The position numbers were made by a program, and so were the translations under genes. From assembly GCA_958295815.1 (NCBI GenBank), contig OY282374.1, forward strand, positions 2,252,856 through 2,316,855: a stretch of DNA of 64,000 bases, written 5' to 3'. The notes under the pieces are model-generated. The model was not told where the DNA came from. It saw only the letters and a program-made list of their open reading frames with translations, and did not search any database. The DNA is from Candidatus Poribacteria bacterium. Lineage in GTDB: Bacteria; Poribacteria; WGA-4E; WGA-3G. Positions 1-7,879 of this stretch are shown piece by piece; positions within the stretch are counted from its first letter, which is position 1; each line of letters starts with the position of its first letter.

Positions 1-44
1 TTTTAGCTATTGTGCAGTATATGTCTTGATTATCGTTTACGGAC

Positions 45-73
45 TTGACAGGTGGCACGATTTGTGGTATCAT
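45..73 (+). promoter_or_regulatory. Sigma70-type promoter of the LamG gene
   Basis: TTGACA at 45-50 and TATCAT at 68-73 are separated by exactly 17 bases. TGG just before the -10 makes it an extended -10. A GGAGGG ribosome site and the ATG at 106 follow, so the transcript would have a short leader. Seen directly; promoter activity is inferred. Confidence 0.75.
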
Positions 74-105
74 TATTACATATAACTATCTATTGGAGGG
101 AACTC

Positions 106-888
106 ATGAAACAACTGTTTATAGTCTTAATCTTCGCCTTAGTGTGCAGCACTTTCGCAGCTGCCGATTTACTCGAGGGGCTTGTTCTCTACATGCCACT
201 TGACGAAGGGGCTGGTAATAAGGTTGAGGATTTCTCGGAAAACGGATTTGAAGGCGAACTCAACGGCGGTGCCAAATGGGTTGACGGTAAATTCGGAAAA
301 GCTCTTGAATTCAGTGCATCCAGCGATTTTGTCGCAGTTGAAGACAATAAGTCTTTTCACATTGAAGATGAAATTACGCAGGCTGCGTGGATCAATCTCG
401 ACAGGCTACCAAGCGCACACGCTATTGTCTTTGGCACGCGTATGGGTGGCGGTGGAAGACATATCGGATTCGGCTACGGAATGAACCCCGCAAACGGCAT
501 CAAAGTCTGGACGAACGCTGCTGGTGGCGGTTTCTTAGACATCAACGATAACAAAACTGCTCTTGATACCGGTAAATGGTATTATTTGTCCTATACGCAT
601 ACGAGCGACAACAAAGGGAAAGTTAAAATTTACGTTGATGGCATAGTCACACACGAACAGGATTCCAACAACCCTGTTGCACCCGCAGGTGCTACAAGTC
701 GCGTTCAGATTGGCACATGGTCTGGTGAAGCTTGGCCCGGCATTGTTGACGAGGTCCGGCTCTGGAACCGCGCACTTTCTGATGACGAAATGGAACAGAG
801 CATGGAGATGGGTGCTGACGAATTCTTGGCTGTTGATCCTAAAGATAAACTCGCCACGTCTTGGGGCAAGATTAAGAGACTTCGCTAA
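106..888 (+). CDS. Secreted LamG (concanavalin-like) domain protein
   Basis: A 260-aa exported protein. Residues 1-20 form a signal peptide (MKQLFIVLIFALVCSTFAAA). The rest is one LamG/laminin-G-like jelly roll, recognised by the start LVLYMPLDEGAGN, the core AWINLDRLP, the KWYYLSYTHT and KVKIYVDG strands, and the closing GIVDEVRLWNRALSDDE motif. Such domains bind carbohydrate or protein ligands at the cell surface; there is no catalytic domain, so the ligand is unknown. I chose the ATG at 106 over an in-frame GTG at 52 because GGAGGG (95-100) sits 5 bases upstream and the 52 start would overlap the promoter and mask the signal peptide. A terminator follows directly, so it appears monocistronic. 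Confidence 0.88.
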   Translation: MKQLFIVLIFALVCSTFAAADLLEGLVLYMPLDEGAGNKVEDFSENGFEGELNGGAKWVDGKFGKALEFSASSDFVAVEDNKSFHIEDEITQAAWINLDRLPSAHAIVFGTRMGGGGRHIGFGYGMNPANGIKVWTNAAGGGFLDINDNKTALDTGKWYYLSYTHTSDNKGKVKIYVDGIVTHEQDSNNPVAPAGATSRVQIGTWSGEAWPGIVDEVRLWNRALSDDEMEQSMEMGADEFLAVDPKDKLATSWGKIKRLR

Positions 889-892
889 TAGA

Positions 893-925
893 AGAGAGGC
901 GGCAGTCCTTGTCGCCTCTTTTTTT
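893..925 (+). terminator. Rho-independent terminator after the LamG gene
   Basis: The arms AGAGGCG (895-901) and CGCCTCT (913-919) form a 7-bp stem with flanking pairs, followed by a run of T. This is the classic intrinsic terminator layout, placed just after the stop codon at 888. Confidence 0.85.
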
Positions 926-955
926 AATTTGAAAACTCGCCGAACACCGCACAAT

Positions 956-1507
956 ATGGAAAAATACGAATCTGTTTTAAAACGGCTCGAAAAAACAGCA
1001 AAACACTATACCAATATTGCACCGGAGAATGGGCAATTTCTCTCCATTCTCATCCAATCTATAAAAGCACAAAACGTCCTTGAGGTCGGAACCAGCAACG
1101 GCTACTCTACCATCTGGATCGCCGCTGCACTCAAGGAAACAGGCGGCAAGCTTATCACGCTTGAATTCGATCCAAAACGAGCCGAAGAGGCACAGGCACA
1201 CCTTAAGGAAGTTGGACTTGATGAAATCGTTGATGTTCGCGTCGGAAACGCTCTCGACGAGATACCGAAATGTGACGCTACCTTCGACCTTGTTTTCTTG
1301 GACGCCGAGAAAGATGAGTATCGACGCTATCTTGAATTAGCTTTGCCTAATATCCGTTCAGGTGGATTGATCGTTGCAGATGATACGGTAACAATGCGTG
1401 CCGAAATGCCAGATTATGTCGAATTCGTCTTCAATACACCGACCCTGCACTCCGTTGATATTCCATTAGACGATGGGGTCATTCTGAGTTATAAGACCAA
1501 TATGTAA
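956..1507 (+). CDS. SAM-dependent O-methyltransferase (family 3, COMT-like)
   Basis: A 183-aa cytosolic class I methyltransferase. The SAM-binding motif is EVGTSNGYST (about residues 42-51), followed by the acidic strand end LEFDP and the metal-binding type segment DLVFLDAEKDEYRRYLE; GGLIVADDTV is the typical post-IV strand. This order matches the caffeoyl-CoA/catechol O-methyltransferase family, which methylates a hydroxyl using SAM and a divalent metal. The substrate cannot be told. The ATG at 956 fits the usual family start (helix before the SAM motif); a longer in-frame reading from 677 would run through the LamG gene and the terminator. It lacks a clear ribosome site. Confidence 0.85.
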   Translation: MEKYESVLKRLEKTAKHYTNIAPENGQFLSILIQSIKAQNVLEVGTSNGYSTIWIAAALKETGGKLITLEFDPKRAEEAQAHLKEVGLDEIVDVRVGNALDEIPKCDATFDLVFLDAEKDEYRRYLELALPNIRSGGLIVADDTVTMRAEMPDYVEFVFNTPTLHSVDIPLDDGVILSYKTNM

Positions 1508-1537
1508 AATCTTGATTATAAATTTCTTATATTAATA

Positions 1538-2731
1538 ATGTCGGTTCAATACAAATTATCAGACAAATCCACTCGCTTCACTGAATCTGTCATCCGTGGC
1601 ATGACGCAACTCTGTTTGCGCTACGATGCCATCAACCTGTCCCAAGGCACGCCAGCATACCAACCCCCTCCAGAAGTCAAAGCCGCCGCAATTGAGGCGA
1701 TCCAAGAAGGATATAATCAGTATAGCATCACATGGGGTGCCCCAGCGTTTCGAGAAGCCATCGCACAGAAGATGACGACGTTTAACAGTATACCGACGGA
1801 TCCCAACAGAAACGTTACTGTTACCTGTGGTTCAACCGAAGGTATGCTCTCCTCCCTTCTCGCTATCATCAATCCTGGCGACGAAATTATCATCTTTGAA
1901 CCCTTTTATGAAAACTACGGACCCGATACGATCATCTCTGGCGCGACGCCTGTCTACGTCGCATTGCAAGAGTCCCTTTCATCTGATGGCACGATTCACT
2001 TTACCTATGATCCTGCTGAACTTCAGGACGCTTTCTCCCCCAACACGAAGGCGATTATCATAAACACCCCTAACAACCCACTCGGTAAGGTGTTTACTAT
2101 GGACGAACTTCAACAGATTGCTGATCTCTGCTGTGAATATGACTGCCTCGCGATCACCGATGAGATATATGAACACATGATCTACGATGGGAAACCTCAT
2201 ATCAGCATCGGTTCTTTGCCGCAGATGCAGGAGCGAACGATTACCGTATCAGGCTTAAGCAAAGCCTATTCAATGACAGGGTGGCGGTTAGGGTACGTCG
2301 TCGCACCTGAGCCTTTAACAGATGCTATTCGTAAGATGCACGACTTCCTCACTGTCGGCGCTCCGCACCCACTCCAACGCGCCGGGGTCGTCGCCCTTAA
2401 TTTACCACCGAGTTACCATCAAGAACTCGTCACGAAATACGACACAAATCGAAAACGTCTCCTAACGAGCCTTACGGAAGCAGGTTTTCAATGCCATCAA
2501 CCTGAAGGTGCGTATTACATTATGACAGACATCACCGATTTTGGTTTTCCTGATGATACAACTTTCGCAAACTGGTTGGTGAAGGAAATCGGGGTAGGCG
2601 GTGTGCCGGGATCCAGTTTCTATAGTCGTCCACATCTCGGCAGAACAAAATTCAGATTTATGTTTAGTATGGCGGATGACATCCTCGCAGAAGCCGGTGA
2701 ACGGTTGATGCAGATCAAAACAAAAATTTGA
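1538..2731 (+). CDS. PLP-dependent aminotransferase, class I/II
   Basis: A 397-aa fold-type I aminotransferase of the aspartate/aromatic (AspC/kynurenine transaminase-like) group. Family marks in order are NLSQGTPAYQPP near the N-terminus, YSITWGAPAFREAIA, TCGSTEGMLSSLLA (cofactor phosphate region), NTPNNPLGKV, ITDEIYEHMIYDG, and the Schiff-base lysine K242 in SGLSKAYSMTGWRLGY. The C-terminal FRFMFSMA carries the arginine expected to bind the substrate carboxylate. It transfers an amino group between an amino acid and a 2-oxo acid; exact substrates are not predictable, but methionine or glutamine aminotransferases are close in style. It lies 30 bases after the methyltransferase on the same strand. 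Confidence 0.88.
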   Translation: MSVQYKLSDKSTRFTESVIRGMTQLCLRYDAINLSQGTPAYQPPPEVKAAAIEAIQEGYNQYSITWGAPAFREAIAQKMTTFNSIPTDPNRNVTVTCGSTEGMLSSLLAIINPGDEIIIFEPFYENYGPDTIISGATPVYVALQESLSSDGTIHFTYDPAELQDAFSPNTKAIIINTPNNPLGKVFTMDELQQIADLCCEYDCLAITDEIYEHMIYDGKPHISIGSLPQMQERTITVSGLSKAYSMTGWRLGYVVAPEPLTDAIRKMHDFLTVGAPHPLQRAGVVALNLPPSYHQELVTKYDTNRKRLLTSLTEAGFQCHQPEGAYYIMTDITDFGFPDDTTFANWLVKEIGVGGVPGSSFYSRPHLGRTKFRFMFSMADDILAEAGERLMQIKTKI

Positions 2732-2790
2732 TTACATAGTAGACACACTGTCTTTCGTTACATTCTCATCTTTACCAGAGGGACACCGAT

Positions 2791-2997
2791 ATGGATATCT
2801 CCCTTGAAAAAGAAACACTGAACATTTACAGAGAAGAAATTGAAGCACTTATTCAGCGCGATGAGAAGTATAGAAACTTGGGTCCCGCTGAACTTGAGGC
2901 GATTGTGCACGCATTTGAATTTACTTTGACGAACGGACGTGAGAAGGTTCGTGCTCAAATGCTTTATGATCTCATTCATGAGAAGAAAGGCGACTGA
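2791..2997 (+). CDS. Small helical protein coupled to the Rad50-like gene
   Basis: A 68-aa charged, probably all-helical protein (EKETLNIYREEIEALIQRDEKYR). I do not recognise its family. It ends one base before the ATG of the SbcC/Rad50-like ATPase (TGA T ATG), so the two are almost certainly co-translated and this small protein is a candidate partner. No signal peptide or membrane segment is seen. Confidence 0.6.
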   Translation: MDISLEKETLNIYREEIEALIQRDEKYRNLGPAELEAIVHAFEFTLTNGREKVRAQMLYDLIHEKKGD

Positions 2998-2998
2998 T

Positions 2999-4870
2999 AT
3001 GCAGTTAGAGCGGATTCGCCTTAAGGCTTTTGGCTGTTTCCAACAGCAGGATTTTGAACTTCATAACGGCATAAATCTCATTTTCGGTCCCAATTTCAGT
3101 GGGAAAAGCACGCTTGTCAATGCCATCTTTTTCACATTGACCGGAAAGCCGATTGTCCCACGTGTGGAAACTTCAGCGATAAAAAATGCCAAGTCCTACA
3201 GCGGCACCGCCGGACTCCAATTCGTCGTTGATGATGCGCGTTATCAACTCTACCGCGCAACCGGAAAACGCATCCAACTCCGTTCCGAGAAAAACGGTGC
3301 GTGGCACGTTCTTTTCGATGAGAAGCGAGTTAAAGTAACAGAGACTTTGCTGCAAGAGCGATTTGGGATTATGCACGAGCAGCTTGCCCTTACCACCTTT
3401 CTCCGCGAAGGCGAAATCTTTGAATTCCTTGCCCGCCAATCCACGAGTCGGCGCGACATCCTCCACACACTCCTCGGCATCGATAGACTAATAGAGGTAC
3501 GTGAACGGTTCATTGACACACGCCGTATCGCAAAACGTGAACAGGGACGGATCCGTGCGCATCAAAACAGTTTACGGTTCAATGCCCAGAACGCAAACGA
3601 AGCCGAGATCGCACGAATCGAAGAAAAATTAAAAGGTTTGGAGTCGGCTTATGGCACGGAAACAGGGGATGCCGAACTCATTGCCGAGTGGACACAGCAC
3701 CAGAATCGTTTACAAACCCAGTTTGACACACTAACCCGCCAAAGAAATGATGCCCTCAGCGGGTTCAACGATATTACGAAACTCCACGAGATGATCTCCA
3801 TAATCGAAACTGCTATTCAGGAAGCCATTGGATTGGAGGAGAAACGGGAAGAAATCTTACAGCAAAATGCGCGTCTTGATTCCCAGATCGCAGCCTTGAC
3901 AAACGTCTGTAATACTCTTCAATCGCTCATTGATAGTGAAGATCGACACTGTCCGACCTGTCACCAGGAAGTTGAACGAGAGGTGATTCAGCGGATTATT
4001 AACGAGAAAGAGAAGGAGAAGTCCCAACTTTGTACTGAATTTGAAACGCACAAGCAGGCGTTGGAAACGGAAACCGCCAATTTAAAAAGCAGACATGATC
4101 TTGAAAAACGCCTTGAGACTTTGCAAACACGTTTAACACAATTTCAGCGATGTGAGCAAGAAATTGGGACTGTTCAAAGCGAGCTTGCCGCCGTTACAGC
4201 ACGATTGAATGAGAGAGGTATCCAACAGCGGACGTCTAAAGCCTCTGAAACAGTTGGAGTGCTTGACAAATCCAAATTAAAAGCCCAAATTGATCGCGAG
4301 CGAAAGCAGCTTGACAAACTCAAGCAGGAAGAGGCTGTTCGGTTAGATAGGATTGGAGCACTCCATCGCGTAAATAGAGATGCAGCAAACGTTGAAAAGA
4401 CACTCCTGAGTATAGAACTTGCCTGCGCTGGCATTGATAAAACCATCGCAACCCTCCAGAAACAGATACTCAAACCCGCTGAGGAAGAACTCCACCGTTG
4501 GCTTGAAAAGATGCAACTCTTTGGGGATACTCGCATCGACCTACAACGTCAACATCTACTCCCTTCGTTGACCATAGACGGTGTAGACCGGAGTTTGATG
4601 TTGCTCAGCGGTAGTGAGAAAATGTTCCTTTACCTTTGCTTCAAAGTCGCCCTCGCCAATGTATTGGGCAATCCCGGTTTCTTTGTATTCGATGATCCGA
4701 CACTCCATTTAGATGGTGAACGCAAGGCGTTGATGGTTGATTTTATTCGCCAACTTGCCGAGGAGCATCAGGTGGTTGTGACGAGTTACGATGAAGAGGT
4801 CCGTGCTGGGTTAGAAGGTGCGCATCTCATTGAGATGAATCGCTTGGATTCGGAAGATACGGAGTTGTGA
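2999..4870 (+). CDS. Rad50/SbcC-like SMC-type ATPase
   Basis: A 623-aa SMC-family ATPase. The N-terminal nucleotide-binding half has Walker A GPNFSGKST at 30-38. Then come antiparallel coiled-coil arms with a zinc hook C318-P-T-C321 at the tip. The C-terminal half has the ABC signature LLSGSEK (about 535) and Walker B FFVFDDPTLHLD (about 561). Known relatives dimerise through the hook and process DNA ends with the Mre11/SbcD nuclease. The coiled coils are much shorter than in SbcC (about 1000 aa), and no SbcD gene is adjacent; the only neighbour is the 68-aa protein. I used the ATG at 2999 because the conserved start QLERIRLKAFG follows directly. The role (repair, or a defence ATPase) is inference. 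Confidence 0.82.
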   Translation: MQLERIRLKAFGCFQQQDFELHNGINLIFGPNFSGKSTLVNAIFFTLTGKPIVPRVETSAIKNAKSYSGTAGLQFVVDDARYQLYRATGKRIQLRSEKNGAWHVLFDEKRVKVTETLLQERFGIMHEQLALTTFLREGEIFEFLARQSTSRRDILHTLLGIDRLIEVRERFIDTRRIAKREQGRIRAHQNSLRFNAQNANEAEIARIEEKLKGLESAYGTETGDAELIAEWTQHQNRLQTQFDTLTRQRNDALSGFNDITKLHEMISIIETAIQEAIGLEEKREEILQQNARLDSQIAALTNVCNTLQSLIDSEDRHCPTCHQEVEREVIQRIINEKEKEKSQLCTEFETHKQALETETANLKSRHDLEKRLETLQTRLTQFQRCEQEIGTVQSELAAVTARLNERGIQQRTSKASETVGVLDKSKLKAQIDRERKQLDKLKQEEAVRLDRIGALHRVNRDAANVEKTLLSIELACAGIDKTIATLQKQILKPAEEELHRWLEKMQLFGDTRIDLQRQHLLPSLTIDGVDRSLMLLSGSEKMFLYLCFKVALANVLGNPGFFVFDDPTLHLDGERKALMVDFIRQLAEEHQVVVTSYDEEVRAGLEGAHLIEMNRLDSEDTEL

Positions 4871-4894
4871 TTTTCTACTTCCCGACTACAAAGG

Positions 4895-4921
4895 GTCACG
4901 ATTCGGAGATCGCTCCTACAG
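4895..4921 (-). repeat. 27-bp dispersed palindromic repeat, copy 1
   Basis: Read on the minus strand it starts CTGTAGGAGCGATCTCCG and ends in GTGAC. It belongs to the same family as 37185-37211, 37244-37270, 48482-48508 and 61207-61233. It is intergenic, between the Rad50-like and PhyH genes. Confidence 0.75.
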
Positions 4922-4992
4922 AATATGAATCGTTGTGAAAAACAACAAAACTCTCACCTAACTACCACAAGTTGTTGAATTATACTTATGAC

Positions 4993-5021
4993 TTGACACT
5001 AAGAGATAGAAATGGGATAAT
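4993..5021 (+). promoter_or_regulatory. Sigma70-type promoter of the PhyH gene
   Basis: TTGACA at 4993-4998 and GATAAT at 5016-5021, with a 17-base spacer and an extended TGG before the -10. It would give a leader of about 55 bases before the GTG at 5082. Confidence 0.72.
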
Positions 5022-5081
5022 GACTGGACCTTTTGGTAGCTTTATGGACGTGAGAACAGAGCACAACTAATAGACAAAATT

Positions 5082-6023
5082 GTGAAAATAATGTCATTGA
5101 ACAAACCGAAAAACAGCCGAACAGGAACACCCTTTGAATTTGGTGAGCATCGTTTTCATTTTGGTGAGGAGATTGTCGAATTAACAGATTCCACCGTACT
5201 TTTGAATGATCTCGGTGCATTGCACAGAAGGATGCGTCAGGATGGGTATCTCTTTATTCGAGGATTCCATCCGCGGGAACATGCTGAGGCAGCTGCGCAT
5301 TGGACATTACAAGCCATAGCGCAAAGTGGTGGGTTAAAGCCGGATACTTCTGTTGAAGAGGGTATCATTGGTGAAGCGAACCAGACATTTAGTTTTTTTA
5401 GGCAAACTGAGGTGGCGCATGGCAAACCGATCCTTGATGTTGTGGATAGCCAGCGAACGATGCGGTTCTATGAAGAATTCTTCGGTGGTCCAGTCATTAC
5501 GTTTGATAAACGATGGCTCCGCTGCATGGCGAAGGGTGGACACAACCATTTTCACTACGATAGCGTTTACGTTGGGCGGGGCACGCAGAATCGCTACACG
5601 ATGTGGAGTGCATTGACGGACATCGGCTTGGAAAATGGTCCACTCGTCATCTGCCTCGGTTCACATCGGCACGATCGATTAAAGTCCACCTATGGTGCAA
5701 CCGATACCGACCGTGATTTGACTGACGCTGTGTTCAGCACCGATCCGCGCGAGATAGTAGAGAAATTCGGGTTCACGCTCGCAACAGCGCATTTCCAACC
5801 GGGGGACGTTATTATTTTTGGGCTATATATGATGCACAGTAGTGCTCCTAATCGCTCTGATCGTTATCGTATCAGCATTGATACGCGATACCAACTCGCT
5901 CGTGAAGAGAAGGACGACCGCTTCTTTTTTCGTGAAGACGGCAGTTGGCTCGGTAATTATTACAACAAAGGTGCGAGTTACAAACCTATAACCGAACTCC
6001 GCCGAGAGTGGGGTTTGGAATAG
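5082..6023 (+). CDS. Phytanoyl-CoA dioxygenase (PhyH) family oxygenase
   Basis: A 313-aa Fe(II)/2-oxoglutarate oxygenase of the PhyH type. The facial triad is visible as H158-Y-D160 in HFHYDSVYVGRG and a distal histidine near 252 (YMMHSSAPN). The arginine of DRYRISIDTRYQ is the expected 2-oxoglutarate clamp. The double-stranded beta-helix core runs from about 140 to 275. Such enzymes hydroxylate or otherwise oxidise small substrates while converting 2-oxoglutarate to succinate; the substrate here is unknown, and the family is strongly expanded in sponge-associated and planctomycete-like genomes. GTG at 5082 or ATG at 5091 could start it; neither has a clear ribosome site. It has its own promoter and no co-directional close partner. 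Confidence 0.85.
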   Translation: MKIMSLNKPKNSRTGTPFEFGEHRFHFGEEIVELTDSTVLLNDLGALHRRMRQDGYLFIRGFHPREHAEAAAHWTLQAIAQSGGLKPDTSVEEGIIGEANQTFSFFRQTEVAHGKPILDVVDSQRTMRFYEEFFGGPVITFDKRWLRCMAKGGHNHFHYDSVYVGRGTQNRYTMWSALTDIGLENGPLVICLGSHRHDRLKSTYGATDTDRDLTDAVFSTDPREIVEKFGFTLATAHFQPGDVIIFGLYMMHSSAPNRSDRYRISIDTRYQLAREEKDDRFFFREDGSWLGNYYNKGASYKPITELRREWGLE

Positions 6024-6072
6024 AGCCATTACGATAATGCCATGAAAATGTTATCTCTCAGTAATCCCGGTA

Positions 6073-6081
6073 TGTTATAAT
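6073..6081 (+). promoter_or_regulatory. Extended -10 promoter element upstream of the metallophosphoesterase
   Basis: TGTTATAAT (TG at 6073-6074, TATAAT at 6076-6081) is a perfect extended -10. No good -35 is seen. It lies 55 bases before the ATG at 6136. Confidence 0.55.
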
Positions 6082-6135
6082 ATTTAGTCAATCGGAAAAC
6101 AACGCCTAATGCACGGTGTCAAAAGGAGCATTCGT

Positions 6136-7770
6136 ATGGTTTATAAGCAATGGAATTTTGCGATTTTAATGGTGATATTAACTTTTTACTGGATCGGAAA
6201 CGGTGTAGAAGCGAATACGACCGCAACAGGGACTGTATTTCTGGATACAAATGGTAACCGGCTGAAGGACGACAACGAAAAGGGGTTGTCTGGGGTTCGC
6301 GTCTCTAACGGGACGGATGTTGTAAAAACCGATGCTAATGGGCAATACTCCCTCACAGTCAGTGATGATACCATTCTCTTTGTCATTAAGCCTCGTGGGT
6401 TTATGACACCGGTCGATGAGAATCGTCTCCCGAAATTTTATTACGTTCACAAACCGTACGGTTCACCAGAAGGACTAAAGTATGCCGGGATAGCACCAAC
6501 GGGTCCATTACCTGAGTCGATTGATTTTCCGCTCACTGAACAGTCCGAACCTGATACCTTCAAGGTCCTTGTCTTCGGGGATACACAACCCTATAACATG
6601 CAGGAGATTGAGTGGTTAGCACATGACGTGATTGAAGAAGTTATTGGAATAGATGCAGTGTTCGGACTAAGCCTCGGCGATTTGGTAGGTGACGATTTAA
6701 ACTTATTCCATCCGCTTAACGAAGTGATGGCTACCGTTGGGATACCGTGGTACAACGTCTATGGTAACCATGATATGAACTTTCTTGCTACCGATGACCA
6801 GTACGCAGATGAAACATTTGAACGGGTTTTTGGTCCGGCGTGCTATTCATTTGATTGGGGACCTGTGCATTTCATCAACATCGACAATGTGTACTTTTTC
6901 CGGGATGAGGAGGATAAACCTCGCTACTTGGGTGAGGTAGGAGAACGGCAGTTGACGTTCGTTCGGAACGACCTCGCTTTTGTTCCGAAAGATCAGCTTA
7001 TTGTCATATCCCTACATATTCCATTGACCGAGATGCGTGATGTGAAGGAGTTGATGAACCTACTCGGGGATCGACCCTACACGTTATCCCTGTCAGCGCA
7101 TACGCATTTCCAACGGGATGACTTTGTTGGACCAGAACACGGTTGGCATGGAAACGATCCACATCATCACCACAATCACGCAACGACATCAGGCTCATGG
7201 TGGACAGGTACGCTTGATGAAATCGGTATTCCCCACACAACCATGCGAGATGGCGCACCAAACGGATATGGCGTCTTTACTTTCAGTGGTAATCAATATT
7301 CAATTCGGTTTAAGGCAGCCCGTCGTCCAGCGGATTATCAGATGAATATATGGGCACCTTGGGAAGTTGCGTCTACTGAAACTGGCGAAACAGATGTCGT
7401 CGTTAACGTTTTTGGAGGCACCAAACGCTCAGCGGTTGAGATGCGTCTTGGCGAAGTTGGGGAATGGGAATCGATGACCTATATGCCTCAGGAAGATCCA
7501 TACTATAAAGCACTCAAGGCACGCGACGTTACGAACCACCTTGAACGGAAACTACATGTTGCCCTTCGAGAAACAATGAAGCCATACTTGAAGGAAGACA
7601 GCGAACTGCCCCAAAGAGGACGGGAACTTAGCGGGATTGTAAAATCAACGCACATCTGGCAAACTAAACTCCCGGCGAATGCTCCCAAAGGAACGCACGT
7701 TATCTACGTTCGTACAACGGATATGTTTGGTCAAATTTTCACAGGACGCCGAATCATCCGAGTCCACTAA
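6136..7770 (+). CDS. Secreted calcineurin-like metallophosphoesterase with N-terminal carrier domain
   Basis: A 544-aa exported phosphoesterase. Residues 1-27 form a signal peptide. The next ~75 residues (GTVFLDTNGNRLKDDNEKGLSGVRVSNG) are an SdrD-B/Cna-like beta domain, as in the calcineurin N-terminal domain family. The metallophosphoesterase core shows VFGDTQ, SLGDLVGDD, YGNHDMNF, a later LHIPL histidine, and SAHTHFQ where GHTH is usual. The last ~170 residues match the family's extra C-terminal domain. These motifs bind two metal ions and hydrolyse phosphoesters outside the cytoplasm; the substrate is unknown. A histidine cluster (HHHHNH) follows the AHTH motif. The ATG at 6136 has AAGGAG 7 bases upstream, better than an in-frame ATG at 6109. 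Confidence 0.85.
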   Translation: MVYKQWNFAILMVILTFYWIGNGVEANTTATGTVFLDTNGNRLKDDNEKGLSGVRVSNGTDVVKTDANGQYSLTVSDDTILFVIKPRGFMTPVDENRLPKFYYVHKPYGSPEGLKYAGIAPTGPLPESIDFPLTEQSEPDTFKVLVFGDTQPYNMQEIEWLAHDVIEEVIGIDAVFGLSLGDLVGDDLNLFHPLNEVMATVGIPWYNVYGNHDMNFLATDDQYADETFERVFGPACYSFDWGPVHFINIDNVYFFRDEEDKPRYLGEVGERQLTFVRNDLAFVPKDQLIVISLHIPLTEMRDVKELMNLLGDRPYTLSLSAHTHFQRDDFVGPEHGWHGNDPHHHHNHATTSGSWWTGTLDEIGIPHTTMRDGAPNGYGVFTFSGNQYSIRFKAARRPADYQMNIWAPWEVASTETGETDVVVNVFGGTKRSAVEMRLGEVGEWESMTYMPQEDPYYKALKARDVTNHLERKLHVALRETMKPYLKEDSELPQRGRELSGIVKSTHIWQTKLPANAPKGTHVIYVRTTDMFGQIFTGRRIIRVH

Positions 7771-7879
7771 CCCGGTATAGGTATTCAACCATCGTTACAG
7801 CTGTCGTGAAACTCGCCTCAAAGTCCTTATGTAATATGTGATACAATTTTGGCAACTGCACAATATTGGAAGCATATGT

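Noticed and set aside
677..955. N-terminal extension of the O-methyltransferase
   Set aside because: It overlaps the LamG gene and the terminator and lacks family similarity; the methyltransferase starts at 956.
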